The position numbers and the translations under genes are program-made. This document shows, piece by piece, positions 52,148-61,459 of a DNA stretch of 64,000 nucleotides. The DNA comes from Bacteroidia bacterium (lineage in GTDB: Bacteria; Bacteroidota; Bacteroidia; Flavobacteriales; Flavobacteriaceae): NCBI GenBank assembly GCA_030427735.1, contig JAUIBP010000003.1:62001-126000 (forward strand). The letters are read 5' to 3'. Below the pieces are notes generated by a model that searched no databases, had not been told where the DNA came from, and saw only the letters and a program-made list of their open reading frames with translations. Every line of letters starts with the position of its first letter. Position 1 is the first letter of the stretch.

Positions 52148-52578
52148 GGTCTTTTTAGTAAAGTTTATTTTACAGCCGATAGTAATGTGGGGGCATTAAC
52201 AACTGGTTATAAAATAAGGGTGTTCTAGTTTTGTTTCAATATATATCTGTTAAAATTAATAATCTATTCGGTTTTAATTGCTTACGGTTTTTGATCGTAT
52301 TCCATTAAATTTCGTAGTATAAACGTATAAAAAATTTGAGTGTTCACCAATAAAATTTGCATTTAATCGATAAAATGCAGCTTTTTATCCTGTTTTTAAT
52401 TTTTAAAAAGTTAAAATATGCTAATACTAAAATAAGTTTACTCCATAGAGTTTTAACTCAAACCTGTCTTTTGAAACGTGCATTATATTATAGTATTAGA
52501 ATCTAAAGTGTGCTTAAGATCTAAATTGTTTAAAATCAATTTTGTAAACGTGTTATTGATTTATTGGATTAATTAGCG
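52148..52578. other. 431-bp intergenic region between two minus-strand genes
   Basis: AT-rich DNA downstream of the Nudix regulator and upstream of the T9SS operon, so it must contain the operon promoter. No TAnnTTTG box on the minus strand, no coding frame and no RNA gene were recognised. Confidence 0.55.
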
Positions 52579-53271
52579 TTAAATTTTAAATACAAAACCT
52601 TCGTTTGTTTTTTTGTAGTATTTGTCTTTGTCGAAAGTGTGAAGGAACGACCCGCGCTTAGACGATTCGGTGTCTTTTTCGTCGAGACGTATTAATATGT
52701 CTAAGCTGTTAATTTTACTAATAAAGTTCCGCTTATCTAGTTTAGTATTTAAAATAGATTCATAAAGTTTTTGAAGCTGTTTCATGGTAAATTTCTCAGG
52801 AAGTAGTTCAAAACCAATAGGCTTGGTTGAGGTTCTGTATCTTAACCTTTTTATGGCGTGGTCTACCATTTGATTGTGGTCAAAAATAAGATGTGGCATT
52901 CTGGAAACACTAAACCAGTTCGCAGAAAATTGTTGGGTTAATTCCTTATTATGGTCTTCTATATTAATAAGGGCATAATAGGCTACAGATACCGTACGTT
53001 CACCAGGGTCACGATTAACTTCACTAAAAGCATAAAACTGCTCCATGTAAATATCGTTAAATCCGGTTAAGTAATGTAAAATTCTACTAGCAGCATCGTG
53101 AAGGGTTTCGTGACGTTTAAGAAAACCACCTATTAAAGACCATTTACCACGTTCTGGTTCGAAATCCCTTTTAATTAAAAGAATCTTTAAATCTTCACCA
53201 TCAAAACCAAATATAATACAATCTACAGCCAATAGTACCTTGTCTTCGGTACTGTAATTATTCAAATTCAT
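52579..53271 (-). CDS. AraR-like Nudix-fold transcriptional regulator
   Basis: A 230-aa protein with an N-terminal Nudix-fold domain (about 10-150) and a C-terminal winged helix (about 155-225, LPEKFTMKQLQKLYESILNTKLDKRNF). The Nudix box at 49-71 reads GFLKRHETLHDAASRILHYLTGF. The residues that should be catalytic glutamates in RExxEE are Ile, His and Tyr, so hydrolysis is not expected. This is the build of the NrtR/AraR regulators. In Bacteroides thetaiotaomicron AraR, a protein of this family, senses L-arabinose and controls arabinose and arabinan genes. Divergent placement 250 bp from an arabinan SusCD operon makes the same role very likely here. Confidence 0.85.
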   Translation of the reverse strand: MNLNNYSTEDKVLLAVDCIIFGFDGEDLKILLIKRDFEPERGKWSLIGGFLKRHETLHDAASRILHYLTGFNDIYMEQFYAFSEVNRDPGERTVSVAYYALINIEDHNKELTQQFSANWFSVSRMPHLIFDHNQMVDHAIKRLRYRTSTKPIGFELLPEKFTMKQLQKLYESILNTKLDKRNFISKINSLDILIRLDEKDTESSKRGSFLHTFDKDKYYKKTNEGFVFKI

Positions 53272-53410
53272 TTAAAATTTTTTGTGAAGATAATTTTTTT
53301 TCATGAAAACGTTTGAAAGCTAAAATAAAGTTAAAAATAGCGTGTAACCTTTTGCTGGCAATGGTTTAACGGTTTTTTAACAACATTAACTTATTCTCAA
53401 ATATAGATAA

Positions 53411-53425
53411 AATTAATGATTAATT
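53411..53425. promoter_or_regulatory. Palindrome in regulator/susC intergenic region, possible AraR operator
   Basis: AATTAAT-G-ATTAATT is a perfect 7+1+7 inverted repeat, about 20 bp upstream of the candidate -33 box. AT-richness makes chance occurrence possible, so it is only a candidate site for the Nudix regulator. Confidence 0.4.
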
Positions 53426-53446
53426 GTTAAAATTTAGGTTGAATAC

Positions 53447-53477
53447 TTGCTAAATCAGAATTAAACATATACTTTTA
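53447..53477 (+). promoter_or_regulatory. Candidate susC promoter (TTG-N20-TACTTTTA)
   Basis: TTG at 53447-53449 and TACTTTTA at 53470-53477 are 20 bp apart, close to the Bacteroidetes TTG-N19-TAnnTTTG pattern with one mismatch, 44 bp before the susC ATG. Confidence 0.5.
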
Positions 53478-53521
53478 TAAATGTAAAAAACACACTTAAT
53501 ATTAATTTTAAACTAACACAC

Positions 53522-56500
53522 ATGGTTACAACAACTCAATCATTTATGAAGAGCAGGTTGTTAAAGTCTAAAACCAGGATTTTAACTTGTGCATTGCTAC
53601 TGCTGTCATCTATGAGTATTTTTGCTCAGCAGAGTAAAACAATTACAGGTACTGTAAGGGAAGCCGATTCCGAAATTCCCTTACCAGGCGTTAATGTTTT
53701 GGTTAAAGGTACTACAACGGGAACTGCTACAGATTTCGATGGAAATTTCGAAATTAATGCCACTCCAGAAGCTATTTTAGTGATTTCTTATTTGGGGTAT
53801 GTTACCCAAGAGATTCAGGTAGGAAATCAGACAAATCTCAGTATTGTATTAAAGGAAAGTTTGTCGGCTTTAGATGAAGTCGTTGTTGTGGGATACGGCT
53901 CGAAAAAGAAATCTGATTTAACAGGTGCCGTTAGTGTTGTAGATGTAGACGATGCTAAAAAGACCATTACTTACGATGTTGCCAAAATGTTACAGGGACA
54001 GGCTCCAGGGGTAACAGTGCAGTCTTCTGGTGAGCCAGGCGGATTTGTAAACATTAAAATCAGGGGTATTACTTCGTTTAGAAACAATAATCCACTTTTT
54101 GTTATAGATGGTGTTATTGTAGATAATCCTTACGATTTTGCAACAGGCGATATCGAGTCTATTCAAGTGCTTAAAGATGCATCGTCTGCTGCTATTTATG
54201 GAGCACGTGGTGCAAATGGGGTGGTTATTATTACTACTAAAAAAGGTAAAGAAGGCAAATTGGATATCAGTTATAAAGTGACAACTGGATTCCAGAATTT
54301 ACCAAAAAACAGATGGTACGATTTAGCAAACAGAGAGCAATACCAAGAATTGGTAAGAGTTGCCGAAACCAATGCCAATAATCAAGGTTTAAATGTGGCT
54401 ACTTCGCCAGCAAATTATCCAGATAGTGATTCGTATATCGACGATGTAGATACCGATTGGCAAGATGAGGCTTTTAGAACGGGGATTTTAGAAAACCATA
54501 CTTTAAACTTGAGCGGAGGAGCACCAACATTAAATTATAATGTAAATGTAGATTATTTTAAAAATACTGGGTATTTAGAAACACCTCAGGATTATGAAAG
54601 ATATACAGCAACCATGAATTTGAATGGAGAAAAAGGAAAATTTAAATATGGTGCAAAAATGTCGTATTCTTTATCCGATAAAGAAAACTTTAACGAGTAT
54701 AACGCTGGTACTTCATCTATTATAAATTTAATTCAGGCCATACCAACAATGCCGGTTTACGATCCTAACAGATTAGGTGGTTACGGCGGTACAGATGGTA
54801 TAACCCAACGTGCTATATCGTTAAATGTTATTGGATATAACAACTTAATTACCAACGAAAACAAGCGTAACCGCTTTGTTGGTAACATGTGGGGTGAGTA
54901 TGAAATTCTAAAAGGACTTAAATACAAATTGAGTGTAAGTGCCGATCGTACAAACTGGGATACCAGATATTACAATCCGGAAAGCGATTTAGGCTGGTAT
55001 TATATAACCACACCAGAGGAAGCTTTATTAGATGTTAACAGTGGGCATACTACAAGAACCATTGTAAATAATTTATTGACTTACGATTTTAATTTGGCCG
55101 AAAAGCACCAATTTAACTTTTTAGGAGGTTTGTTACACGAGCGCAATAATTATTACAATATGAGAGCTTGGGGTACAGGCTATGCTGCTGGAACAATTCC
55201 GCATTTAGAATATGCCGATAACCGTGATGCTTCAGAGTATGAATCGGAAGAAACATATAAGTCGTACATTGGTAGATTCGACTATACGTATAATGACAAA
55301 TATTTATTAACCTTTAACTTCAGACAAGATAAATCGTCTAAGTTCGCTGAGCGTAATAATACAGGTAACTATTGGTCTGTATCTGGAGCATGGAAAGTGC
55401 ATAACGATATTAATTTGCCAGATTGGTGGAACACCTTTAAAATTAGAGGAGGTTATGGTCAGTTAGGTAACAATACAATAGGTTTGTATGAATTTGCTAG
55501 AAACTTAAATCCATTTGCTAGTTACGATTTCAATAATGAATTAGCTCCAGGAACCATAGTAGTAAAAATGGTAGATCCAGATATTAAATGGGAAGATACA
55601 GAATCTGCTAACGTTGCAGCCGAATTTGGAATGTTTAACAACAGATTACAATTTACTGCCGAATATTTCATGAAACAGTCTACAGATTTATTGGCCGATA
55701 TTCCAATTCCTTATTCTTCAGGTTCATTTCCTATATCATTAACAACCAATGCAGGAACTATTAAAAATACAGGGGTAGAATTTTCCTTTAGCTGGGGAGA
55801 TGTTAAAGAAGATTTCAGTTATAACATTTCTGCCAACTTAGGAACCTTAAAGAACGAAGTGTTAAAAATAGGGGTAGACGACACACCTATTTCATCTGGG
55901 GTAGGAAGAACAGAAGTTGGTCGTTCTGCAGGTGAGATTTATGTATACGAAACCGATGGTTTATTCCAGTCGCAAGACGAAATTAACAATCATGCGTTTC
56001 AGTCTGGGGCGCAACCAGGAGATGTTAAGTTTGTAGATCAATTAACTGTCGATACCGATGGTGATGGTATTCCAGATGCTGGTGACGGATTAATAACAGA
56101 TGAAGACAGAACATTCCAAGGTACCGTAATTCCTAACTTAAATTTTGGTTTAAACTTAAGTGCTAGTTATAAAAATTTCGATTTTTCATGTTTCTTTCAA
56201 GGGGCTGCCGGACATAAAATTTATAACGGAACGCGTCAAAATATCATGTTAGGCGATTTAGTAAATAGTTCTGTAGAAATGATGGATTATTGGACACCAA
56301 ATAATACCGATACCAATATACCAAGACCAGTTATAGGAGATCCTAATGCTAATAACAGAGCATCAGATCGTTTTATTGAAGATGGAGACTATGTAAGATT
56401 GCAAAGTTTGGAAATTGGATATAACATTCCAATTCAAACTAAAGTGTTTCAAAGAGCTAGAGTTTTCGCATCTGGTCAAAACTTGTTCGTAATTACGGGC

Positions 56501-56614
56501 TACAGTGGTTATGACCCAGATTTTATTAGTGACGGATTGTTTAATAGAGGTTTTGAGTTCGGTTCGTTCCCGAACCCAAGAACATTAGCTCTTGGTGTGC
56601 AGTTAGACTTTTAA
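53522..56614 (+). CDS. SusC/RagA-family TonB-dependent outer-membrane transporter
   Basis: A 1030-aa protein. Following a signal peptide (ILTCALLLLSSMSIFAQQ) come a carboxypeptidase-regulatory-like domain (about 42-115, ITGTVREADSEIPLPGVNVLVKGTTTGTATD landmark), a TonB-box and plug (VVGYGSKKKSDLTGAVSVV, about 120-250) and a 22-strand barrel ending in LALGVQLDF with a terminal phenylalanine. It imports oligosaccharides across the outer membrane with its SusD partner, energised by TonB. The in-frame ATG 24 bp further (MKSRLLK) is an alternative start. It is the first gene of the arabinan locus, divergent from the AraR-like regulator. Confidence 0.95.
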   Translation: MVTTTQSFMKSRLLKSKTRILTCALLLLSSMSIFAQQSKTITGTVREADSEIPLPGVNVLVKGTTTGTATDFDGNFEINATPEAILVISYLGYVTQEIQVGNQTNLSIVLKESLSALDEVVVVGYGSKKKSDLTGAVSVVDVDDAKKTITYDVAKMLQGQAPGVTVQSSGEPGGFVNIKIRGITSFRNNNPLFVIDGVIVDNPYDFATGDIESIQVLKDASSAAIYGARGANGVVIITTKKGKEGKLDISYKVTTGFQNLPKNRWYDLANREQYQELVRVAETNANNQGLNVATSPANYPDSDSYIDDVDTDWQDEAFRTGILENHTLNLSGGAPTLNYNVNVDYFKNTGYLETPQDYERYTATMNLNGEKGKFKYGAKMSYSLSDKENFNEYNAGTSSIINLIQAIPTMPVYDPNRLGGYGGTDGITQRAISLNVIGYNNLITNENKRNRFVGNMWGEYEILKGLKYKLSVSADRTNWDTRYYNPESDLGWYYITTPEEALLDVNSGHTTRTIVNNLLTYDFNLAEKHQFNFLGGLLHERNNYYNMRAWGTGYAAGTIPHLEYADNRDASEYESEETYKSYIGRFDYTYNDKYLLTFNFRQDKSSKFAERNNTGNYWSVSGAWKVHNDINLPDWWNTFKIRGGYGQLGNNTIGLYEFARNLNPFASYDFNNELAPGTIVVKMVDPDIKWEDTESANVAAEFGMFNNRLQFTAEYFMKQSTDLLADIPIPYSSGSFPISLTTNAGTIKNTGVEFSFSWGDVKEDFSYNISANLGTLKNEVLKIGVDDTPISSGVGRTEVGRSAGEIYVYETDGLFQSQDEINNHAFQSGAQPGDVKFVDQLTVDTDGDGIPDAGDGLITDEDRTFQGTVIPNLNFGLNLSASYKNFDFSCFFQGAAGHKIYNGTRQNIMLGDLVNSSVEMMDYWTPNNTDTNIPRPVIGDPNANNRASDRFIEDGDYVRLQSLEIGYNIPIQTKVFQRARVFASGQNLFVITGYSGYDPDFISDGLFNRGFEFGSFPNPRTLALGVQLDF

Positions 56615-56633
56615 TATTGAAAATTTAGAAATT

Positions 56634-58199
56634 ATGAAAACAAAACATATATTATATTCATTTGCAATTACATCGGCTATATTGGCTACAGGATGTGTGA
56701 GTGATGAAGACCTTAATCAAACCGACCCGAACTTTGAAACAGCCGATTCTTTTTGGCAAGACGATAATGATGCATTAGAAGGTGTAAACTCTGTTTACGG
56801 TAGTTTACTTACAGATGGGTCTTATATGCGTAGTACGCCGTTGTTATTAGATTTAAAAGGCGATGGTACACGCAGTAACAGTCCGTGGGCGGCTATGGCT
56901 AATGTTGGCCGTTTTAATACCAGTGTAGCCGATGCCGCTATTTATGGTTGGGCTTTCGAAACCTTTTATCAAGGGGTGTACAGAGCTAATCAAGTGTTAG
57001 AAAACGTTCCAGGCATGGAAATGGAAAACGAAGCACTTAAAGATAGAGTAGTAGGTCAGGCTTATTTTTTAAGAGGGTTATACTTTTTCCATTTGGTAAA
57101 CATGTTTAAAAACGTGCCGTTACCATTAACGAGTTTAGAAATTTATCACGAGCAAAAAACACAAGAAGAAGGTTGGGCTCAGGTAAAATCTGACTTGGAA
57201 GCTGCAGCAGCTTTGTTGCCAGAAAATTATAATTCAGTGTCAGGACCAGATGCCGGACAAGTAGGAAGAGCCACTAAAGGCGCCGCTATGGCATATTTAG
57301 GAAAAGCACATTTGTTTACAAAAGACTTCAATGCTGCTAAAACAGCTTTCGAGAGTGTAATAAATTCTGGAGAATATGCATTAGTAGCAAATTACCAAGA
57401 TAATTTTACGTTATACAACGAAAATAATTCAGAATCTATTTTTGAAGTACAATTTAGTCGCGAAGCAGGAGGAGTAGACTTAGGCTGGGGCGGTGCGCCA
57501 GCATCTGGTTGGGGTAAAACTTCTGCCAGAGCCATTACTTACGGCCCACCAACTTTTGGATTTACAGATGTGCAGCCAACCCGTATTTTATTCGACGATT
57601 TTCATAAAGAACAAACGGTAGACGGTCAAGTCGATCCACGTTTAGATGCCACTATGTTTTATAACAAACCGGGAGGCATGATGCTGTATGGTGTAGATTT
57701 TGCTACGCATTATGGCGCTAACGAATCCTATTTAAACGATTTATTTGTTGCTAAATACCAAAATTCTGATGGTAGTAGAGTAGATGAGTACGACTGGAGA
57801 TCTGGAATTAACGAACGCATTATGCGTTACGCCGATGTGTTATTAATGTATGCCGAATGTTTAAACGAATTAGGACAAACCGATGCTGCTTATGCTTACA
57901 TTCAGCAGGTGAGAGATCGTGTTAATTTACCAGATTTGGCAACTACCAAACCAGGTATGTCACAACAACAAATGAGAGATCAAATTGCTCACGAACGCTT
58001 TTTAGAGTTTCCTTTAGAAGGGCACAGATTCGACGATATTCGTCGTTGGGGATGGTTACAAGATCCAGCTAAACTCGAGTGGTTAAAATCTAGAGATCCA
58101 GAGTATAATAGTTATGTTCCTGGGCGAGAATATTTTCCGATTCCACAATCAGAAATGGACAACAACCCTCTAGTAACAGAACAAAACACAGGGTATTAA
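56634..58199 (+). CDS. SusD/RagB-family nutrient-binding lipoprotein
   Basis: A 521-aa lipoprotein (lipobox ILATGC, Cys21). It has the SusD fold with TPR-like helices: NQTDPNFETADSFWQDDNDALEGVNSVYGSL (about residue 28), FLRGLYFFHLVNMFKNVPLP, ATKGAAMAYLGKAHLF and the C-terminal RDQIAHERFLEFPLEGHRFDDIRRWGW (landmark), a standard signature. It lids the SusC barrel and captures oligosaccharides at the cell surface. It is 19 bp downstream of susC and followed by a strong terminator. Substrate is inferred to be arabinan oligosaccharides from the enzymes downstream. Confidence 0.95.
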   Translation: MKTKHILYSFAITSAILATGCVSDEDLNQTDPNFETADSFWQDDNDALEGVNSVYGSLLTDGSYMRSTPLLLDLKGDGTRSNSPWAAMANVGRFNTSVADAAIYGWAFETFYQGVYRANQVLENVPGMEMENEALKDRVVGQAYFLRGLYFFHLVNMFKNVPLPLTSLEIYHEQKTQEEGWAQVKSDLEAAAALLPENYNSVSGPDAGQVGRATKGAAMAYLGKAHLFTKDFNAAKTAFESVINSGEYALVANYQDNFTLYNENNSESIFEVQFSREAGGVDLGWGGAPASGWGKTSARAITYGPPTFGFTDVQPTRILFDDFHKEQTVDGQVDPRLDATMFYNKPGGMMLYGVDFATHYGANESYLNDLFVAKYQNSDGSRVDEYDWRSGINERIMRYADVLLMYAECLNELGQTDAAYAYIQQVRDRVNLPDLATTKPGMSQQQMRDQIAHERFLEFPLEGHRFDDIRRWGWLQDPAKLEWLKSRDPEYNSYVPGREYFPIPQSEMDNNPLVTEQNTGY

Positions 58200-58235
58200 T
58201 ACTTTATTTTGAATTAGTCTAAGCATTAAAACCTT

Positions 58236-58266
58236 AAAGACCGCGTTTATCGCGCGGTCTTTTTTA
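58236..58266 (+). terminator. Intrinsic terminator inside arabinan locus (after susD)
   Basis: AAAGACCGCG (58236-58245) pairs with CGCGGTCTTT (58253-58262), a 10-bp perfect stem, followed by T run to 58266. It lies only 15 bp before the GH51 start, so read-through or a second promoter would be needed to express the enzymes. Confidence 0.85.
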
Positions 58267-58280
58267 AATTAAAAACAACA

Positions 58281-59837
58281 ATGAAAAGAAAACATATTTA
58301 TAGTGCTGTTGCCGGTTTGGCTTTAAGTGTTATACAACCACTTGCAGCTCAAAAAAACACCGAAGTATCATTAACTTTAGAAGGCGATGCTCCAATAATT
58401 AGTAAACATATTTATGGTCATTTTGCAGAACATTTAGGACGCTGTATTTACGATGGTATTTATGTTGGTGAAGCCAATAAAAACATACCTAATACCAATG
58501 GTGTTAGAAACGATATAATTACAGCGCTTAAAGAGTTGAAAATTCCAAATTTAAGATGGCCTGGCGGATGTTTTGCCGATACCTATCACTGGAAAGATGG
58601 TATTGGTCCTAAAAAAGACCGACCAACAATAGTAAATCAATGGTGGGGTGGTACAACAGAAGACAACAGCTTTGGAACCCACGACTTTTTAAACCTTTGC
58701 GAAGTGTTAGATACAGAGCCTTATTTAGCCGCAAATGTAGGTAGTGGTACTGTTAAAGAATTTACAGATTGGATTCAGTATGTGGGGCACGATGGTGTTA
58801 GTCCGATGGCTGATTTAAGAAAAGAAAACGGTCGCGAAAAATCTTGGAACGTAACATATTGGGGTGTTGGTAACGAAATGTGGGGTTGTGGTGGCCATAT
58901 GACGCCAGAACACTATGCTAACATTTACAGACAGTACGCTACGTTTATGACGAGTTGGACTAACGACCAAAAATTATTCAGAATTGCTTCTGGAGCAAAT
59001 GTGGCAGATTACCATTGGACAGAAGTATTGATGCGTGATATTCCTAAAAATTTAATAGAGGGTGTCGCTTTGCACTCGTATTCATTTGTAAAATGGGAAA
59101 ATAAAAGCTCCGACATAAAATTTAACGAAGCACAATATTTTTCAACTATGAAAACCGCATTAAAAATGGAAGAACTGGTTGAAAAACATACGGCTATTAT
59201 GGATAAATACGACCCTGAGCATAAAGTCGCTTTAATTGTAGATGAGTGGGGCGGATGGTACGATAGCGAAACACCAGAAAAGGGAGTGTTATATCAGCAA
59301 AATACAATGCGCGATGCTATGATTGCTGGAACGACATTGAATATTTTTAATAATCATGCAGACCGTGTTAAGATGGCAAATATTGCACAAACAGTAAATG
59401 TGTTACAAGCTGTTATTCTTACAGAAGGCGAAAAAATGTTGTTAACACCTACTTATCACGTAATGAAAATGTATACCGTGCATCACGATGCTACTTTAAT
59501 TCCAGTAACATTTAAATCGCCTAAATATACTGTAGACGGCGAATCGTTAGACGCTATTTCTATTTCGGCATCAAAAGACGAAGCTGGTAAAGTGAGTGCG
59601 TCATTAGTGAATATCGATGCAAAACAAGCGCATACCGTAAGCATAAATGTAAAAGATTTAGGGTTAAAAAATGCTACAGCAAGCATTTTAAGTTCTAAAG
59701 CTTTACAAGATCATAATACCTTCGACAATCCAAACAATATCACACCACAACCATTCAAGGATTTTAAATTGAAAAAAGGAGAGCTACAAGTAGAATTGCC
59801 TCCGTTTTCGGTAGTAGTAATAGAAGGAGAAAAATAA
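58281..59837 (+). CDS. GH51 alpha-L-arabinofuranosidase
   Basis: A 518-aa enzyme with a signal peptide (AVAGLALSVIQPLAAQ) and the GH51 TIM barrel plus beta-sandwich. Predicted acid/base is Glu199 in YWGVGNEMW and nucleophile Glu322 in LIVDEWGGWYD. FAEHLGRCIYDGIYVG (about 48-63) and LRWPGGCFADTYHW (about 91) are family signatures. It removes non-reducing terminal arabinofuranose from arabinan or arabinoxylan oligosaccharides, probably in the periplasm. It overlaps the following GH43 gene by one base (TAATG), so the enzymes are translationally coupled. No CBM is seen. Confidence 0.95.
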   Translation: MKRKHIYSAVAGLALSVIQPLAAQKNTEVSLTLEGDAPIISKHIYGHFAEHLGRCIYDGIYVGEANKNIPNTNGVRNDIITALKELKIPNLRWPGGCFADTYHWKDGIGPKKDRPTIVNQWWGGTTEDNSFGTHDFLNLCEVLDTEPYLAANVGSGTVKEFTDWIQYVGHDGVSPMADLRKENGREKSWNVTYWGVGNEMWGCGGHMTPEHYANIYRQYATFMTSWTNDQKLFRIASGANVADYHWTEVLMRDIPKNLIEGVALHSYSFVKWENKSSDIKFNEAQYFSTMKTALKMEELVEKHTAIMDKYDPEHKVALIVDEWGGWYDSETPEKGVLYQQNTMRDAMIAGTTLNIFNNHADRVKMANIAQTVNVLQAVILTEGEKMLLTPTYHVMKMYTVHHDATLIPVTFKSPKYTVDGESLDAISISASKDEAGKVSASLVNIDAKQAHTVSINVKDLGLKNATASILSSKALQDHNTFDNPNNITPQPFKDFKLKKGELQVELPPFSVVVIEGEK

Positions 59838-61453
59838 TGAAACTTACACATTTAAAACACATCTGTCTTGTTTTACTTCTTTTTGGAATGGTGTTTAGTT
59901 GTTCTAAAGATGAAGACGTTACTAACGATCCCGATGTTGAAGAAAACCCGACAGATGACGACGATAACGAACCAACGGAACCTGCTTTCGATGGGCCCAC
60001 TTTTGCTGATAATTACACCAATATAGGTTCATGGGCTAATAGAAGCCGTTGGAATTTAGCTAATGTACACGACCCAACAGTTGTAAAACAAGGCGAGTAC
60101 TTTTATATGTATCAAACCGATGCTTCTTATGGTAATGCTCATGATGGTCATGGGCATTTTCATGGGCGTCGCTCTAAAGATTTGGTAAACTGGGAGTATT
60201 TGGGCAAGACAATGGATGCCGCCCCTACTTGGGTTAAAGATTCTATGAACGCGAATAGAAGGCGCATGGAATTACCCGAAATTGCAAATCCGAAATACGG
60301 TTATTGGGCACCTTGTGTACGCGAAATCAATGGGATATACCGTATGTATTACAGTATTATTGTAGATGAGCTTATAACGGGAACCGACGGTTGTGCTTCA
60401 TGGGGAGAACGCCCTTATATAGGTATGATGGAAACTACCGATTTGGCTTCTAATAATTGGGAAGATAAAGGTATGGTTATTACTGCCATTCCAGATGGAG
60501 TAGAAGATTACTACAGAGCCAGTTGTAACGATTGGAGTTCGTATAATAAATTTAATGCCATAGATCCTAGTATAGTAGAAACACCAGAAGGTGAGCAGTG
60601 GTTAATTTACGGATCTTGGCATACGGGCATTGCTGCTGTACAGTTAGATCCAGCAACAGGTAAACCATTCCAACTTAATGGTATTGAAGATTATGGAACA
60701 AGGATAGCGGGTCGTGGAAATATTGGATCTAATAGATGGCAAGGTTTAGAAGGTGCAGAAATTATATATAATCCAGATACTGGTTATTACTACTTATTTT
60801 TGGCATACGACGAATTATCTGTAGCATATAATACCCGTGTGGCTAGAGCTACAAATTTGTTAGGGCCTTATGTGGGTATCGATGGTCAAAATGTATCGGA
60901 AGGTGCAGAGTGCTGGCCGATGCTTACACATCCTTATAAATTTAACGGTCATACAGGATGGGTTGGAATTTCGCACTGTGCTATTTTTCAGGATGCCGAT
61001 ACCAACAAATGGTATTTTTCATCGCAAGGTAGATTGCCAGAAGGCGTGCCAGGAATTAACGTGTCTAATGCCGTAATGATGGGACAGGTTAGAGAATTGC
61101 AATGGACAGAAGATGGTTGGCCTGTAGTGGCTCCAGAACGTTATGCTAATGTGCCAGAAACTAATATTACAGTAGCAGACATAGCAGGTACTTGGGAGCA
61201 AATTACTATGAATTACGAGTATAAAGTTATGCAAACTTCAAAAACCATAATTTTTAATAGTAATGGTACTATGGGCGGCGAAGTTTCTGGTAATTGGGAA
61301 TTTAATGCAAATACCAATACCATTTATGTAAACGGACAAGAATGTAAACTTTTTGATGCTTGGGATTGGGAAGCTTCGCCAAGAGCAGTTACCCTGTCGT
61401 ATTCTGGATTTACAACGGAAGGAAAACCTATTTGGGCAAAAAAAATAAATTAA
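59837..61453 (+). CDS. GH43 endo-arabinanase-type lipoprotein with C-terminal GH43_C domain
   Basis: A 538-aa lipoprotein (lipobox VFSC) with an acidic linker (EENPTDDDDNEP). The five-bladed propeller has catalytic base Asp in VHDPTVVKQG, modulator Asp in NAIDPSIVET and acid Glu in GLEGAEIIYN. The last 90 residues (IAGTWEQITMNYEYKVMQ onward) form the small beta-barrel domain found on extracellular endo-alpha-1,5-L-arabinanases. A surface position and endo-cleavage of arabinan backbone are therefore likely, providing fragments to SusCD. It starts at the last base of GH51 and precedes the next GH43 by 6 bp. Confidence 0.92.
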   Translation: MKLTHLKHICLVLLLFGMVFSCSKDEDVTNDPDVEENPTDDDDNEPTEPAFDGPTFADNYTNIGSWANRSRWNLANVHDPTVVKQGEYFYMYQTDASYGNAHDGHGHFHGRRSKDLVNWEYLGKTMDAAPTWVKDSMNANRRRMELPEIANPKYGYWAPCVREINGIYRMYYSIIVDELITGTDGCASWGERPYIGMMETTDLASNNWEDKGMVITAIPDGVEDYYRASCNDWSSYNKFNAIDPSIVETPEGEQWLIYGSWHTGIAAVQLDPATGKPFQLNGIEDYGTRIAGRGNIGSNRWQGLEGAEIIYNPDTGYYYLFLAYDELSVAYNTRVARATNLLGPYVGIDGQNVSEGAECWPMLTHPYKFNGHTGWVGISHCAIFQDADTNKWYFSSQGRLPEGVPGINVSNAVMMGQVRELQWTEDGWPVVAPERYANVPETNITVADIAGTWEQITMNYEYKVMQTSKTIIFNSNGTMGGEVSGNWEFNANTNTIYVNGQECKLFDAWDWEASPRAVTLSYSGFTTEGKPIWAKKIN

Positions 61454-61459
61454 TATACT

